From Gemmatimonadales bacterium UBA2982 (GTDB lineage Bacteria > Gemmatimonadota > Gemmatimonadetes > Longimicrobiales > Gaopeijiaceae), in contig DEAM01000019.1 of the NCBI GenBank assembly GCA_002347035.1, positions 108,753 through 172,752 of the forward strand: a stretch of 64,000 bases of DNA, given 5' to 3'. Made by a program: the position numbers and the translations under genes. Position 1 is the first letter of the stretch; every line of letters starts with the position of its first letter. The notes under the pieces are model-generated. The model made no database searches and was not told where the DNA came from. It was given only the letters and a program-made list of their open reading frames with translations. Positions 16,506 to 24,919 of the stretch are shown here, piece after piece.

Positions 16506-17804
16506 TCAATTCGGACACATTTCGAGGGGGGCGTCAATACGTAGGTGCTCGGCATCCCCTGACAACGTTCCGTCAAATATGCCACTTGGCCGAGCGCTTT
16601 CGCCTTGAATTTCAACCCGCAAATAGTCACCTGTGAGACCAGTCCTGCCTTCACCCTCAAGGACGACACGAGCTGGGGATCCTACTCTATTTCCCCGATA
16701 AGCCACACCCTTGTTTAGTCCCGATTCGCGGAGTTCTCGGGCCCTTTCCCCAGCAATGCGCTGAGGCACCGCACTAGGAAGACCACTTGCTGGTGTCCCG
16801 TTCCGAGGTGAAAACGGGAAGACATGCAAATACGTGAAGGGAAGCTCCGATACAAGATCTACCGTCGCCCGATGATCAGCATCAGTTTCTCCGGGGAAAC
16901 CACTGATTATGTCAGCCCCAAGGCCTAAGGGCTGTACTCTTGCTGCAATTTCCAGAGCACGGGCACGATATTGCTCTCGAGTATGCCAGCGCCTCATGGA
17001 CCGAAGAACCGCATTCGCACCACTCTGTAGCGGCATATGTAGGTGAGGGGCCAACTGTCCGCCAGACGTAGCCATAAGCTCTAGCAATTGATCGTCGACT
17101 TCTGTCGCCTCAACACTACCCAAACGAAAACGGATCTTCGGGACCCTGTCCAACAGTACGCTGCAGAGTTCAGCTAGGCTGGAAGAAACGGGTAAATCCA
17201 ACCCGTAATGACCAATATGAATACCTGTCACAACGAGCTCAGAATGCGCTTTAGCGAGGAGCTGCGCCTCCTGGACAACCTGGTTAACCGGCCGCGAACA
17301 GGAAGGTCCTCGCGCGAGCCTGGTGGCACAAAAAGAGCACCGCCGATCGCAACCATCTTGTACTTTTAGCCAACCCCGGGAAGCACCTCGCCGGTGTTGG
17401 AGGAGTTCCCCGCCGATCGGCTCGGTATTGATCCGATCAAGTCTTGTCCTAAGCTCAATTTGCACTAGAGATTTCGCTGTGACAGCCTGAGCTATGGTTA
17501 CAGGATCGTGCCCTGACACAACCGCACTGACCCCCTTCATTGATTCATATGTGGCAGGCTGAAGCGCAGCTGAACACCCCACCACCACGATTGACGTGTT
17601 AGGCTGTTCCCGATGCACTCTCCTGATAAGCCGCCGCGCATCAGCATCCGCCTGATTTGTTACTGTGCACGTGTTGACCACAACGACCTCTGCATCTGAG
17701 CGAAGACCCATCGTCGTGAGCCCATTAGCCTCTAGCTCCTGACGCATGCGCTCTGTGTCGTACTGGTTGGCTTTACAGCCGAAAGTGTGATAGTAGACAC
17801 TCAC
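16506..17804 (-). CDS. mtaB: tRNA threonylcarbamoyladenosine (t6A37) methylthiotransferase
   Basis: MtaB converts t6A37 to ms2t6A37. The 432-residue protein begins with the MtaB-type TFGCKANQYDTE motif. Cluster ligands are Cys10, Cys46 (NTCTVTNQAD) and Cys77, and the radical-SAM motif Cys152-x3-Cys156-x2-Cys159 is in DGCDRRCSFC. The TRAM domain at the C-terminus is degenerate but visible. It starts at GTG 17804 without a strong ribosome-binding site, 15 bp downstream of the barrel protein gene. Confidence 0.92.
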   Translation of the reverse strand: MSVYYHTFGCKANQYDTERMRQELEANGLTTMGLRSDAEVVVVNTCTVTNQADADARRLIRRVHREQPNTSIVVVGCSAALQPATYESMKGVSAVVSGHDPVTIAQAVTAKSLVQIELRTRLDRINTEPIGGELLQHRRGASRGWLKVQDGCDRRCSFCATRLARGPSCSRPVNQVVQEAQLLAKAHSELVVTGIHIGHYGLDLPVSSSLAELCSVLLDRVPKIRFRLGSVEATEVDDQLLELMATSGGQLAPHLHMPLQSGANAVLRSMRRWHTREQYRARALEIAARVQPLGLGADIISGFPGETDADHRATVDLVSELPFTYLHVFPFSPRNGTPASGLPSAVPQRIAGERARELRESGLNKGVAYRGNRVGSPARVVLEGEGRTGLTGDYLRVEIQGESARPSGIFDGTLSGDAEHLRIDAPLEMCPN

Positions 17805-17819
17805 GTCTAAGCACCCGGA

Positions 17820-18992
17820 TTAGAAGCTAGCCAGCCTGACTGAAACGGTCCCTCGCCAAAAGTCTTCGGTTATGCTCCCGCCAGACCTCTGGCCGCGCTC
17901 AACCGCCAGATCAGTGGTGGCTAGGACAACCCCATCGGTCTCGTTCAAAGTGAGGGCAAGGCCTCCAGAGAAAATCCTCTCTTGCACTACACCCGAACGC
18001 AGCGTGAATGGAAGTTGAGTACTTCTATATCCCACACGCAGTGGCGCCTCTTTACCTAAAACTCGTGCCTGTGATAATTCCAGGCCCACACCAAAACCCC
18101 TGGTTGCACGAGCCTTGGCTCCACTAACAAGATCTTTCTCAATTTGCGACCAGTCGGCACTAGTCGCACTCGCAACTACGATCAACCCAGGTGAAAGGCG
18201 CACGCTTGCCCCAACCATAAGCTGCAGGGGGATACTGAATGATCGGTTGACACCTGTAGTTTGTTCTGTTGCTTGGGCCCCTAGGCCACTCGACCACGTA
18301 GCACTTGCTGCCACTCGAATCAAAGATGACAAGTCCGAAGACAAACCTGCTGAAATTACTTCGCCAGAATAGGACCAAAGCCCCCGTGTCTCGTAGTCGG
18401 CTACATCCCCACTCCCAGTTGTGTCCCCAAAATCACGAGCCAGTCTGCGTTCCACAGTACCAGCATAACGACCGATATTCAGTCCCAACGAGGTGTTAGG
18501 CAGGATGTATCGCCCGTAACCGAATAAGATTGTTGATACCGAACCATCTTGTCTGAAATAGTCAGCAGCTTCTGCCGGAACACCGCCGAGGTCTACTGTT
18601 ACCGGGCGCTCACCGCTGAAGTTCTGATCTAGAAAAGACGTGAGCTGGATTGTGGCTGTACCTCCAAAAACTGGATAAGCCATGCCTATAAGCGGAAACC
18701 GACCTCCTTGCGAGTCCCGGATCTCGCTGGACCCGTCTTCCGTATATTCTGCCCAAGTTGGCTGCGCGGAGAAGACACCTGTAGGAAACAGAAGACGACC
18801 TGCCCCTCCCGGATCAGCCGGAAGGAGAGACGCCCCTGGAAGACCGATCCCGAAGCTTCCTAACGCTCGTGCGCGCCCATCAAGAGCCTCCACCGGCAAT
18901 CCAACCCCAGCCGAATTGAAAATCGACTGGCCGCTTACTGAGGCAGCACAACAGGCCAAAGCGAGCGTGAGACTGGCAAGATACGACCTCAT
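17820..18992 (-). CDS. Predicted outer-membrane beta-barrel protein, function unknown
   Basis: I do not recognise a named family. The 390-residue protein has a signal peptide of about 21 residues (ending VSG-Q). It is otherwise made of alternating amphipathic strands rich in Gly, Ser and aromatics, and ends in VSVRLASF with a terminal Phe as in many outer-membrane barrels. The N-terminal AGVGLPVEALDGRARALG segment resembles PorV/FadL-like proteins. ATG 18992 overlaps the stop of the upstream lipoprotein gene (ATGA). The coupling suggests a lipoprotein-barrel pair at the outer membrane. The function is open. Confidence 0.65.
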   Translation of the reverse strand: MRSYLASLTLALACCAASVSGQSIFNSAGVGLPVEALDGRARALGSFGIGLPGASLLPADPGGAGRLLFPTGVFSAQPTWAEYTEDGSSEIRDSQGGRFPLIGMAYPVFGGTATIQLTSFLDQNFSGERPVTVDLGGVPAEAADYFRQDGSVSTILFGYGRYILPNTSLGLNIGRYAGTVERRLARDFGDTTGSGDVADYETRGLWSYSGEVISAGLSSDLSSLIRVAASATWSSGLGAQATEQTTGVNRSFSIPLQLMVGASVRLSPGLIVVASATSADWSQIEKDLVSGAKARATRGFGVGLELSQARVLGKEAPLRVGYRSTQLPFTLRSGVVQERIFSGGLALTLNETDGVVLATTDLAVERGQRSGGSITEDFWRGTVSVRLASF

Positions 18993-20320
18993 GGTAGCTC
19001 CATAGGTCGACTTACCGTCAAGATTAGTTTCAGCATCGGCTCCATCGAGCTCCCAGGTCCGTGAAAGGAAGCAAAAGCAAAGGACGATGGTTCTGCCTTA
19101 GAGATGAGCGCGAGAGTGTTAGGTCGATCGCGTCCACTGACCTCAGGCTCACTCAAGAGGTCCCTCACAAAAGAAGTGATGGGAACCTCCACCAACTGAC
19201 CGTCCTGTAACCCAAAAAAGTCTCCGGGTATAACCGTGCCGAACGGATTCTGGATTAGCGATTCTCCTAGTGGTGATTTTGGTAGAGCATCACGACTTAG
19301 GACTGCCCGAACGTCGAGCCTCATCGAGTCCGATGGCTGGAAGGCAGCATCTTCTGTCACCCGGCTTCTGAGGCTAAGGCCAGCAAAACTGACGTCCTGT
19401 GGGCTGATCGCAAACGGGCAACCAGCCGCTGCGCACAGTTCGGGTGGGCCTGTAAGTTCATCTGGCATAGTCAAATCCAACACCGTACGCCAGGATGGAG
19501 TACCACCGACCCGGACTCCGTTCGCGGGCGGCTGTGAGACGTGGTCGTAGATAAAGGTGGCTTGATCAGCAGGTGTTGTCAGAATCAGGACAGTATCAGG
19601 GTTGATGCTGGAGCGAGTTGTTACATGAAGGAAGGCGGCATGCATGAACAGTCGCTCCCCAGGAGTAACTAATTCAATGCGTGCGCCCCGTGTCTTGTCT
19701 GAACTGTCACCCCAAGCGGCAATCTGCGCAGAATCAACAAGAAATGAGATAGTGTCACCTTCCGCCGGGTCCCACGTTGCAGTATCCACGACTGATACCG
19801 GCCCACCACCGACCTCTACCCAGGGTATATCCACACCCACACTATCGACAGCCGAAGACCAATTTACGGTCCCACCGTCCCACTCTTGCTGCACCGCACC
19901 AAGCACAAGGTCGACCGGCCCAGTGTTGGTGCTTGCATCGGAGTCGAACCAAGCCATCACTCGACCACCGATATACGTCAAGTCGTCATCCTCGCGAGTC
20001 GTTCCAGTCGCATCAACTACGCTAGCTTTGGTTGGATATTCTGCGAACCGGACCAGCGTCCTGGCTGAAAGCGTACCTGCGTAGGACTCTGCTATGATCC
20101 CCGCTCCCAACTCCTGAGGCTTCCCGTATCCACCAAAAACTTCAAGTCCAGAACCGAATTGGTTCCAGTCGAGCTCAATCTCCAAAGTTAATGGCTCACC
20201 CGGAAGCTGTGCGTCGTCCAAGGAAGTGGGAATTGTCTCACGACATCCAACAATTCCAGCTGAGACGGCGACCAGTGTCACCGTCAATAGCCTTCTAGAC
20301 CGGTTTATCGTCGTTCCCAT
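18989..20320 (-). CDS. Large predicted lipoprotein, function unknown
   Basis: From ATG 20320 (CAGGAG just upstream; the in-frame TTG 20323 is too close to it) the protein has 443 residues. A type II signal peptide ends in AGIVGC near Cys26. The mature part alternates strands, with repeated segments resembling DNRLRE-type carbohydrate-binding/jelly-roll modules (for example GTVNWSSAVDSV and TATWDPAEGDTISF). It ends with a strand LKLILTVSRPMELP. No catalytic motif is visible. It overlaps the barrel-protein gene by 4 bp, and both precede mtaB-miaB-lapA on the same strand. Confidence 0.65.
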   Translation of the reverse strand: MGTTINRSRRLLTVTLVAVSAGIVGCRETIPTSLDDAQLPGEPLTLEIELDWNQFGSGLEVFGGYGKPQELGAGIIAESYAGTLSARTLVRFAEYPTKASVVDATGTTREDDDLTYIGGRVMAWFDSDASTNTGPVDLVLGAVQQEWDGGTVNWSSAVDSVGVDIPWVEVGGGPVSVVDTATWDPAEGDTISFLVDSAQIAAWGDSSDKTRGARIELVTPGERLFMHAAFLHVTTRSSINPDTVLILTTPADQATFIYDHVSQPPANGVRVGGTPSWRTVLDLTMPDELTGPPELCAAAGCPFAISPQDVSFAGLSLRSRVTEDAAFQPSDSMRLDVRAVLSRDALPKSPLGESLIQNPFGTVIPGDFFGLQDGQLVEVPITSFVRDLLSEPEVSGRDRPNTLALISKAEPSSFAFASFHGPGSSMEPMLKLILTVSRPMELP

Positions 20321-20470
20321 CAACTCCTGGACTCATCCTTCGACTCGTTCTCAACATTACACCCAGCGTGAACTGAGCTATCACTTCCGGGCACCGCCGC
20401 ACCGACTCGGAAACCCGAGTGCAGAGCATAGGCACGCTCCATTGTTCTGCGATCTATAGAGATCAATCGA

Positions 20471-21601
20471 TCATGATCCATTCAGGCCTGTCCACACTCT
20501 AGGGAGACGATCAGTGAAGCCAGTTAGTACCTCATAGCTGATCGTGCCGGCCAGTTCGGCCACGTCGTCCACAGTGATCCTCTCTGGACCATTTGCACCA
20601 ATAAGGGTCGCAATATCTCCAACCGCGACTTTTGGAACGTCAGTGATATTTACCACTGTCATATCCATTGAGATCCTTCCGATAATCGGCACACGAACAC
20701 CCCCTAGAAAAGCACTCCCGCGATTTCCGAGTGACCGAGGCAATCCATCCCCATAGCCAATCCCCAGAGTCGCCCATCGTTCTGGGCCATCTGCTCTGTA
20801 TGTTGCTCCGTAACCAAGTGTGTAGCCTTCCGATACCTCTCCAACATGAATAACTCGAGCATGCAGAGAAACTAGCGGCACAGGGCTAGGTTGATCGACT
20901 CCGACTTCCCCGCCATAGAGAAAGATCCCTGGCCTAACTGCAGCTGCTGCATAGTCAGGGGTCCTGAATAATCCCGAACTGTTTAGGAGATGCACCATTA
21001 GGCCATCCGGAGGATTCTTAAGTTGGGCTAGAACCTCTTGTAGACGAGACCACTGATTATGTACGCTCAGTTCATCTTCATCTGCAGAATGTAGGTGGGT
21101 GAAGAAACCCACCCAATTGATGCTATCCGATGCAGCTTCTTGGAGCCGTGGCAACCATGAAGATGCTACTCGCCAGTCAAACCCTGTACGACCCATGCCG
21201 GTATTGATATCCACATGGACATGCGGTTTTCTGTCCAGCTTATAGGCACGTGTTATCACCTCATCGAGACCCATTAAGCTCGAAACAGTCAACTGGAGAT
21301 CGCCACTGAGCGCGCGGTCGAGAGACTCTCCTGTAAGTGGGCAAAAGACGATAATAGGATCCTCAACCCCTATTTCTCGGAGTTCAAGTCCTTCGTCTGC
21401 CGTTGCCACTCCCCATCCCCAGGGATCCTCTGCTTGCAGGGTACGCACAGTCTGCTTGACACCGAGACCATAGCCGTCGGCCTTCACCATAGGAATGATA
21501 CGCGTCTCCGGACCAACCTCATCTCGGAGACGCGAGAAGTTCTGCTTGAGAGCGTCGGCACGTACTCGTATCCAAGAACGAGCCTGAGGATTCGTTGACA
21601 T
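20471..21601 (-). CDS. alr: Alanine racemase
   Basis: Alr supplies D-alanine for peptidoglycan. The 376-residue fold-III PLP enzyme has the cofactor lysine Lys40 in MVKADGYGLG. It also has VDINTGMGRTGF and the GIGYGDGLPR motif with the second catalytic tyrosine, and the C-terminal GRISMDMTVVNITD segment. It is divergent from mazG. The 150 bp downstream, to the lipoprotein gene, show no clear terminator. Confidence 0.95.
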   Translation of the reverse strand: MSTNPQARSWIRVRADALKQNFSRLRDEVGPETRIIPMVKADGYGLGVKQTVRTLQAEDPWGWGVATADEGLELREIGVEDPIIVFCPLTGESLDRALSGDLQLTVSSLMGLDEVITRAYKLDRKPHVHVDINTGMGRTGFDWRVASSWLPRLQEAASDSINWVGFFTHLHSADEDELSVHNQWSRLQEVLAQLKNPPDGLMVHLLNSSGLFRTPDYAAAAVRPGIFLYGGEVGVDQPSPVPLVSLHARVIHVGEVSEGYTLGYGATYRADGPERWATLGIGYGDGLPRSLGNRGSAFLGGVRVPIIGRISMDMTVVNITDVPKVAVGDIATLIGANGPERITVDDVAELAGTISYEVLTGFTDRLPRVWTGLNGS

Positions 21602-21733
21602 GTGGCTCTAAAGATGCCAAGAACAGTCGTTGCACACGAGCCCACTCCCCTTTCCAAGAGTACGTCTGTGAGAAAACAGAACCCACGCATCAGACCTGAC
21701 GATGGCGAACATCGGTTTCATGGATCCGGATCT

Positions 21734-22477
21734 ATGGAACGTGCTCTATCTCTCGTTCGATACCTACGAGCGGAATGCCCCTGGGATAGCAGTCAAACCC
21801 CTGAGTCTTTGATCCCGCACCTACTTGAGGAAACGCATGAGGTGATTGACGCTATCCGGGGGGGGGATGTCAACGAGCTTGAAGAGGAACTAGGAGATCT
21901 TCTCTTAAATCTCGCCTTTCAGATCGTAATAGCAGAGGAAGTAGGTCAGCTAGATGCAGACTCAGTTTACGGACGCTTAGAAACCAAAATGATTGGAAGG
22001 CATCCCCAGCTATTTGGAAACGGAGAGTACCAAGAATGGGAGGCACTAAAAGCTGCAGAACGGCTGTCTACTGGGGGTGTGCTTGATGGGCTAGCCAAAG
22101 GGCTAGATCCGCTGACCAAAGCATATCGGATACAAGAACGCGTCGCTGGCATCGGCTTTGATTGGCCTAATCCACAAGGTGCGCACGACAAGGTCACCGA
22201 AGAGTTGGAAGAGGTCACTGAAGCGATTGAATCGGGTTCGACTCAGGATATTGTCGAGGAACTAGGAGACCTCCTATTCGCAGTGGTCAACCTAGTAAGG
22301 CTCACGGGTGCGCACCCCACAACCGCGCTCGCCCGGGCCAATACGAAGTTCCACAAGCGCTTCGAGAATCTTGAAGCTCTCGCAAAACAAAGAGACATCG
22401 ATCTCACGGCAGCTGGGCTAGAGACCCTGGATATGCTGTGGGAGAAAGTGAAACAGGAGCCGGATAATTTGCCTTAG
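21734..22477 (+). CDS. mazG: Nucleoside triphosphate pyrophosphohydrolase MazG
   Basis: MazG hydrolyses (d)NTPs, and in some bacteria ppGpp, to monophosphates. From ATG 21734 the protein has 247 residues and two MazG repeats. The first carries ECPWD, LLEETHEVIDAI and EELGDLLLNL; the second carries EELEEVTEAI and EELGDLLFAVVNLVR, which bear the acidic metal ligands. The open frame extends back to GTG 21602, next to the alr start, but those 44 residues are unlike MazG. The 3' end overlaps the convergent dehydrogenase gene by 4 bp. Confidence 0.9.
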   Translation: MERALSLVRYLRAECPWDSSQTPESLIPHLLEETHEVIDAIRGGDVNELEEELGDLLLNLAFQIVIAEEVGQLDADSVYGRLETKMIGRHPQLFGNGEYQEWEALKAAERLSTGGVLDGLAKGLDPLTKAYRIQERVAGIGFDWPNPQGAHDKVTEELEEVTEAIESGSTQDIVEELGDLLFAVVNLVRLTGAHPTTALARANTKFHKRFENLEALAKQRDIDLTAAGLETLDMLWEKVKQEPDNLP

Positions 22478-23550
22478 TAGCCCGCCTGTTTATCTACTAC
22501 ATTTTTCCACTTATCAAGTGGGGCCCCTTCAAAAAAACACGCGATATTTCGCTTAATGAGGTCCATTTCTCGACGCCAGAAACCACGTGTGACAGCAGAC
22601 ACGTGTGGCGTAAGGATCACGTTTTGAAGCTCCCACAGAGGATGCGCTTCGGGCAACGGCTCTTCTGCAAAGACGTCCAGCCCTGCACCGCGAAGTCGAC
22701 CGACTTGTAGGGCTTTCACTAGCGCTTCTTGATCGACCAACTTACCTCGAGCCACATTAATAAGGATGGCGCCTTCTTTCATTTTTAAGATGGCTTCCTC
22801 ATCTATAATGCCTCTCGTTTCAGGTGTCAGAGGTGCAGTCAGTACAAGAGCATCACTCTCACGCAGCAACCTCTCTAATCCTTTACTTCCCTGTAGCAAT
22901 TCGATACTAGAACCCACACCGCCTCCTCCAGAGACTGCCTCTAAATCGAACTCTACGCCCTTCGGTGTCGTACGCTTAAGCGCAATCACTCTGGCCCCCA
23001 AACTCGACACACGCCTTGCCACCTCTTTACCAATTCCCCCGAAGCCAAGTATTCCTATCGTAGACTCAGGCAACTCTAAAATCGGAGCATCGGCAGCATA
23101 GAATTTGTCAACCAACCACTCTCCCTTAGCCTGCCCCTCAACAGCAAAATCAAGTCCACGAAAGAAGAAAAGGATCATGCCCAACACTGTTTCGGCGATC
23201 GGTGGCGCGTGGACGTAAGCTGAGTTCGTGAAAATTACAGGACTTTGGAGCATCTTAGTTGACAGAGACTTGCCGACGCCTGCAGCGCCTGAATGCACCC
23301 ACTTCAACCCTGGCCCCGCCTCCAGTAATTCGGCTGGGATCCCAAACCCAAAGTACATTTCAGCCTCAGCAACAGCTGCTAGGATTGACGGTGCCACACG
23401 CGTAATACCATCCCCGGACCCATCGGTCTCCTCATTGATCACAACGAGCTCCCAGTCCTCTGGGAGAGCTTCCTCAAGCTCATGAGGTACCCAGTCAGGC
23501 ATCGCCCAGACCAGGCGACGGTCCATCATGTCGAGCACAGCACGCGGCAT
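22474..23550 (-). CDS. D-isomer-specific 2-hydroxyacid dehydrogenase family protein
   Basis: This 358-residue NAD(P)-dependent oxidoreductase has the Rossmann motif GFGGIGKEVARR. The family catalytic trio is visible as Arg in INVARGKL, Glu in AEEPLPE and His in LTPHVSA. The substrate cannot be read from sequence; relatives act on glyoxylate, hydroxypyruvate or other 2-hydroxyacids. An insertion with GGGGVGS near residue 210 is unusual. It lies 16 bp downstream of asnS, so it may be the last gene of the long minus-strand cluster. Confidence 0.85.
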   Translation of the reverse strand: MPRAVLDMMDRRLVWAMPDWVPHELEEALPEDWELVVINEETDGSGDGITRVAPSILAAVAEAEMYFGFGIPAELLEAGPGLKWVHSGAAGVGKSLSTKMLQSPVIFTNSAYVHAPPIAETVLGMILFFFRGLDFAVEGQAKGEWLVDKFYAADAPILELPESTIGILGFGGIGKEVARRVSSLGARVIALKRTTPKGVEFDLEAVSGGGGVGSSIELLQGSKGLERLLRESDALVLTAPLTPETRGIIDEEAILKMKEGAILINVARGKLVDQEALVKALQVGRLRGAGLDVFAEEPLPEAHPLWELQNVILTPHVSAVTRGFWRREMDLIKRNIACFFEGAPLDKWKNVVDKQAGY

Positions 23551-23566
23551 CAGATTTCTGTCTCGC

Positions 23567-24853
23567 TTATGGGTATAGACGATTCATCATACGTGGAAAA
23601 GGAATCAACTCACGGATGTGATGTCCGCCTGTAATCCAAGCAACAGTGCGTTCAATCCCCAAACCAAAGCCAGAGTGAGGAAAGCTCCCGTATTTACGCA
23701 GGTCGAGATACCAAACATAGGCCTCTTCAGGTAGCCCCTCTTCCCGGATCCTGGCCTGAAGGCGCCCAAGGTCATCCTCGCGCTGACTTCCACCGATAAT
23801 CTCACCATAACCCTCAGGAACGAGAAGGTCATCACAGAGCACGGTCCTTGGGTCTTCTGGATTTTCCTTCATGTAGAAGGCCTTAGCTTTTTTGGGGTAG
23901 TCGTGCACGAATAGAGGCAACTCTCGCTCAGCCATCAGTGCCATTTCAGCCGTTGCCCCTAAGTCTTGGCCCCATACTATGTCACTTCCACCTGCCCTTA
24001 GCTCTTCTACTGCCTCCGAGTAGCTAATTCTAGGAAAGGGGGGCTTCACGAGCTCCAACGCACTCGTGTCTCTCTCAAGGATCTTCAACTCCTCACCGCA
24101 CCGATCGAGTGACCGTGCCACAATATAGGAAATGAAATCCTCTTGCAGTCTCATGTTCTCTAGGGAATCGGCAAAGGCTACTTCCGGCTCAACCATCCAG
24201 AATTCAGTTAGATGGCGCCTAGTTTTCGACTTCTCCGCTCTGAAGGTCGGCCCAAAGCAATATACTTTTCGAAAAGCAGGACAGGCCGCTTCGACATATA
24301 GCTGACCAGTCTGGGCGAGGAATGCCCTGTCACCGAAATAATCGGTCTCGAAAAGTGTTCCTGCATGCTCTCCGATAGCCCCTGTAAGAATCGGTGTGTC
24401 GATCCTCACAAAGCCTCGCTCATAAAGAAAATCGTGGATTGATTGCTCTACCTCAGCACGAACCCTTAGGCCTGCACGCTGGGTAGCGTGCCGCAACCAC
24501 AGATGCCGGTGATCGAGCAAAAAATCGACACCGTGCTCCTTGGGTTGAATGGGGTAATCCGGAGCTGGAGCGATCAACTTAAGATCTGTGATACTCAACT
24601 CGTAACCACCGGGTGCCCGGGCATCTTCCTTCACCTCGCCCGTCAAGGTAACGAGGGTTTCTTGAGTCAATGAGCCGTGAATACTCCACGTTGCGTCATC
24701 TACCTGAGTTCGTACTAAGACGCCCTGAAGAAGCCCTGTCCCGTCGCGAACAACGGTGAACGCGACCTTTCCATGAGTTCGCGTCTGTTCTACCCACCCC
24801 TGAACGGTGACGGAATCACCAATGTATTCCGATAGTTCTCTTATCTCTACCAT
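23567..24853 (-). CDS. asnS: Asparaginyl-tRNA synthetase
   Basis: AsnS charges tRNA-Asn directly. The 428-residue class IIb enzyme has an N-terminal OB-fold anticodon-binding domain (about 1-100, VQGWVEQTRTHGK). Motif 2 is in FRAEKSKTRRHLTEFWM and motif 3 in HSGFGLGIERTVAW. The HLTEFWMVEPE segment with Glu and Met is AsnS-like rather than AspS-like. The presence of asnS suggests Asn-tRNA does not depend only on amidation. It is 66 bp downstream of recG. Confidence 0.93.
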   Translation of the reverse strand: MVEIRELSEYIGDSVTVQGWVEQTRTHGKVAFTVVRDGTGLLQGVLVRTQVDDATWSIHGSLTQETLVTLTGEVKEDARAPGGYELSITDLKLIAPAPDYPIQPKEHGVDFLLDHRHLWLRHATQRAGLRVRAEVEQSIHDFLYERGFVRIDTPILTGAIGEHAGTLFETDYFGDRAFLAQTGQLYVEAACPAFRKVYCFGPTFRAEKSKTRRHLTEFWMVEPEVAFADSLENMRLQEDFISYIVARSLDRCGEELKILERDTSALELVKPPFPRISYSEAVEELRAGGSDIVWGQDLGATAEMALMAERELPLFVHDYPKKAKAFYMKENPEDPRTVLCDDLLVPEGYGEIIGGSQREDDLGRLQARIREEGLPEEAYVWYLDLRKYGSFPHSGFGLGIERTVAWITGGHHIRELIPFPRMMNRLYP

Positions 24854-24919
24854 TATCGTGGTCCTAAACGCGATCTGTCCCCTTTCCTAGCAAAGGTTAT
24901 TTAATGATGGGAATTCAGA

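Noticed and set aside
15057..16544. Several plus-strand open frames of 60-180 codons inside miaB
   Set aside because: They are shadows of the miaB reading frame, have no ribosome-binding sites and no protein-like features.
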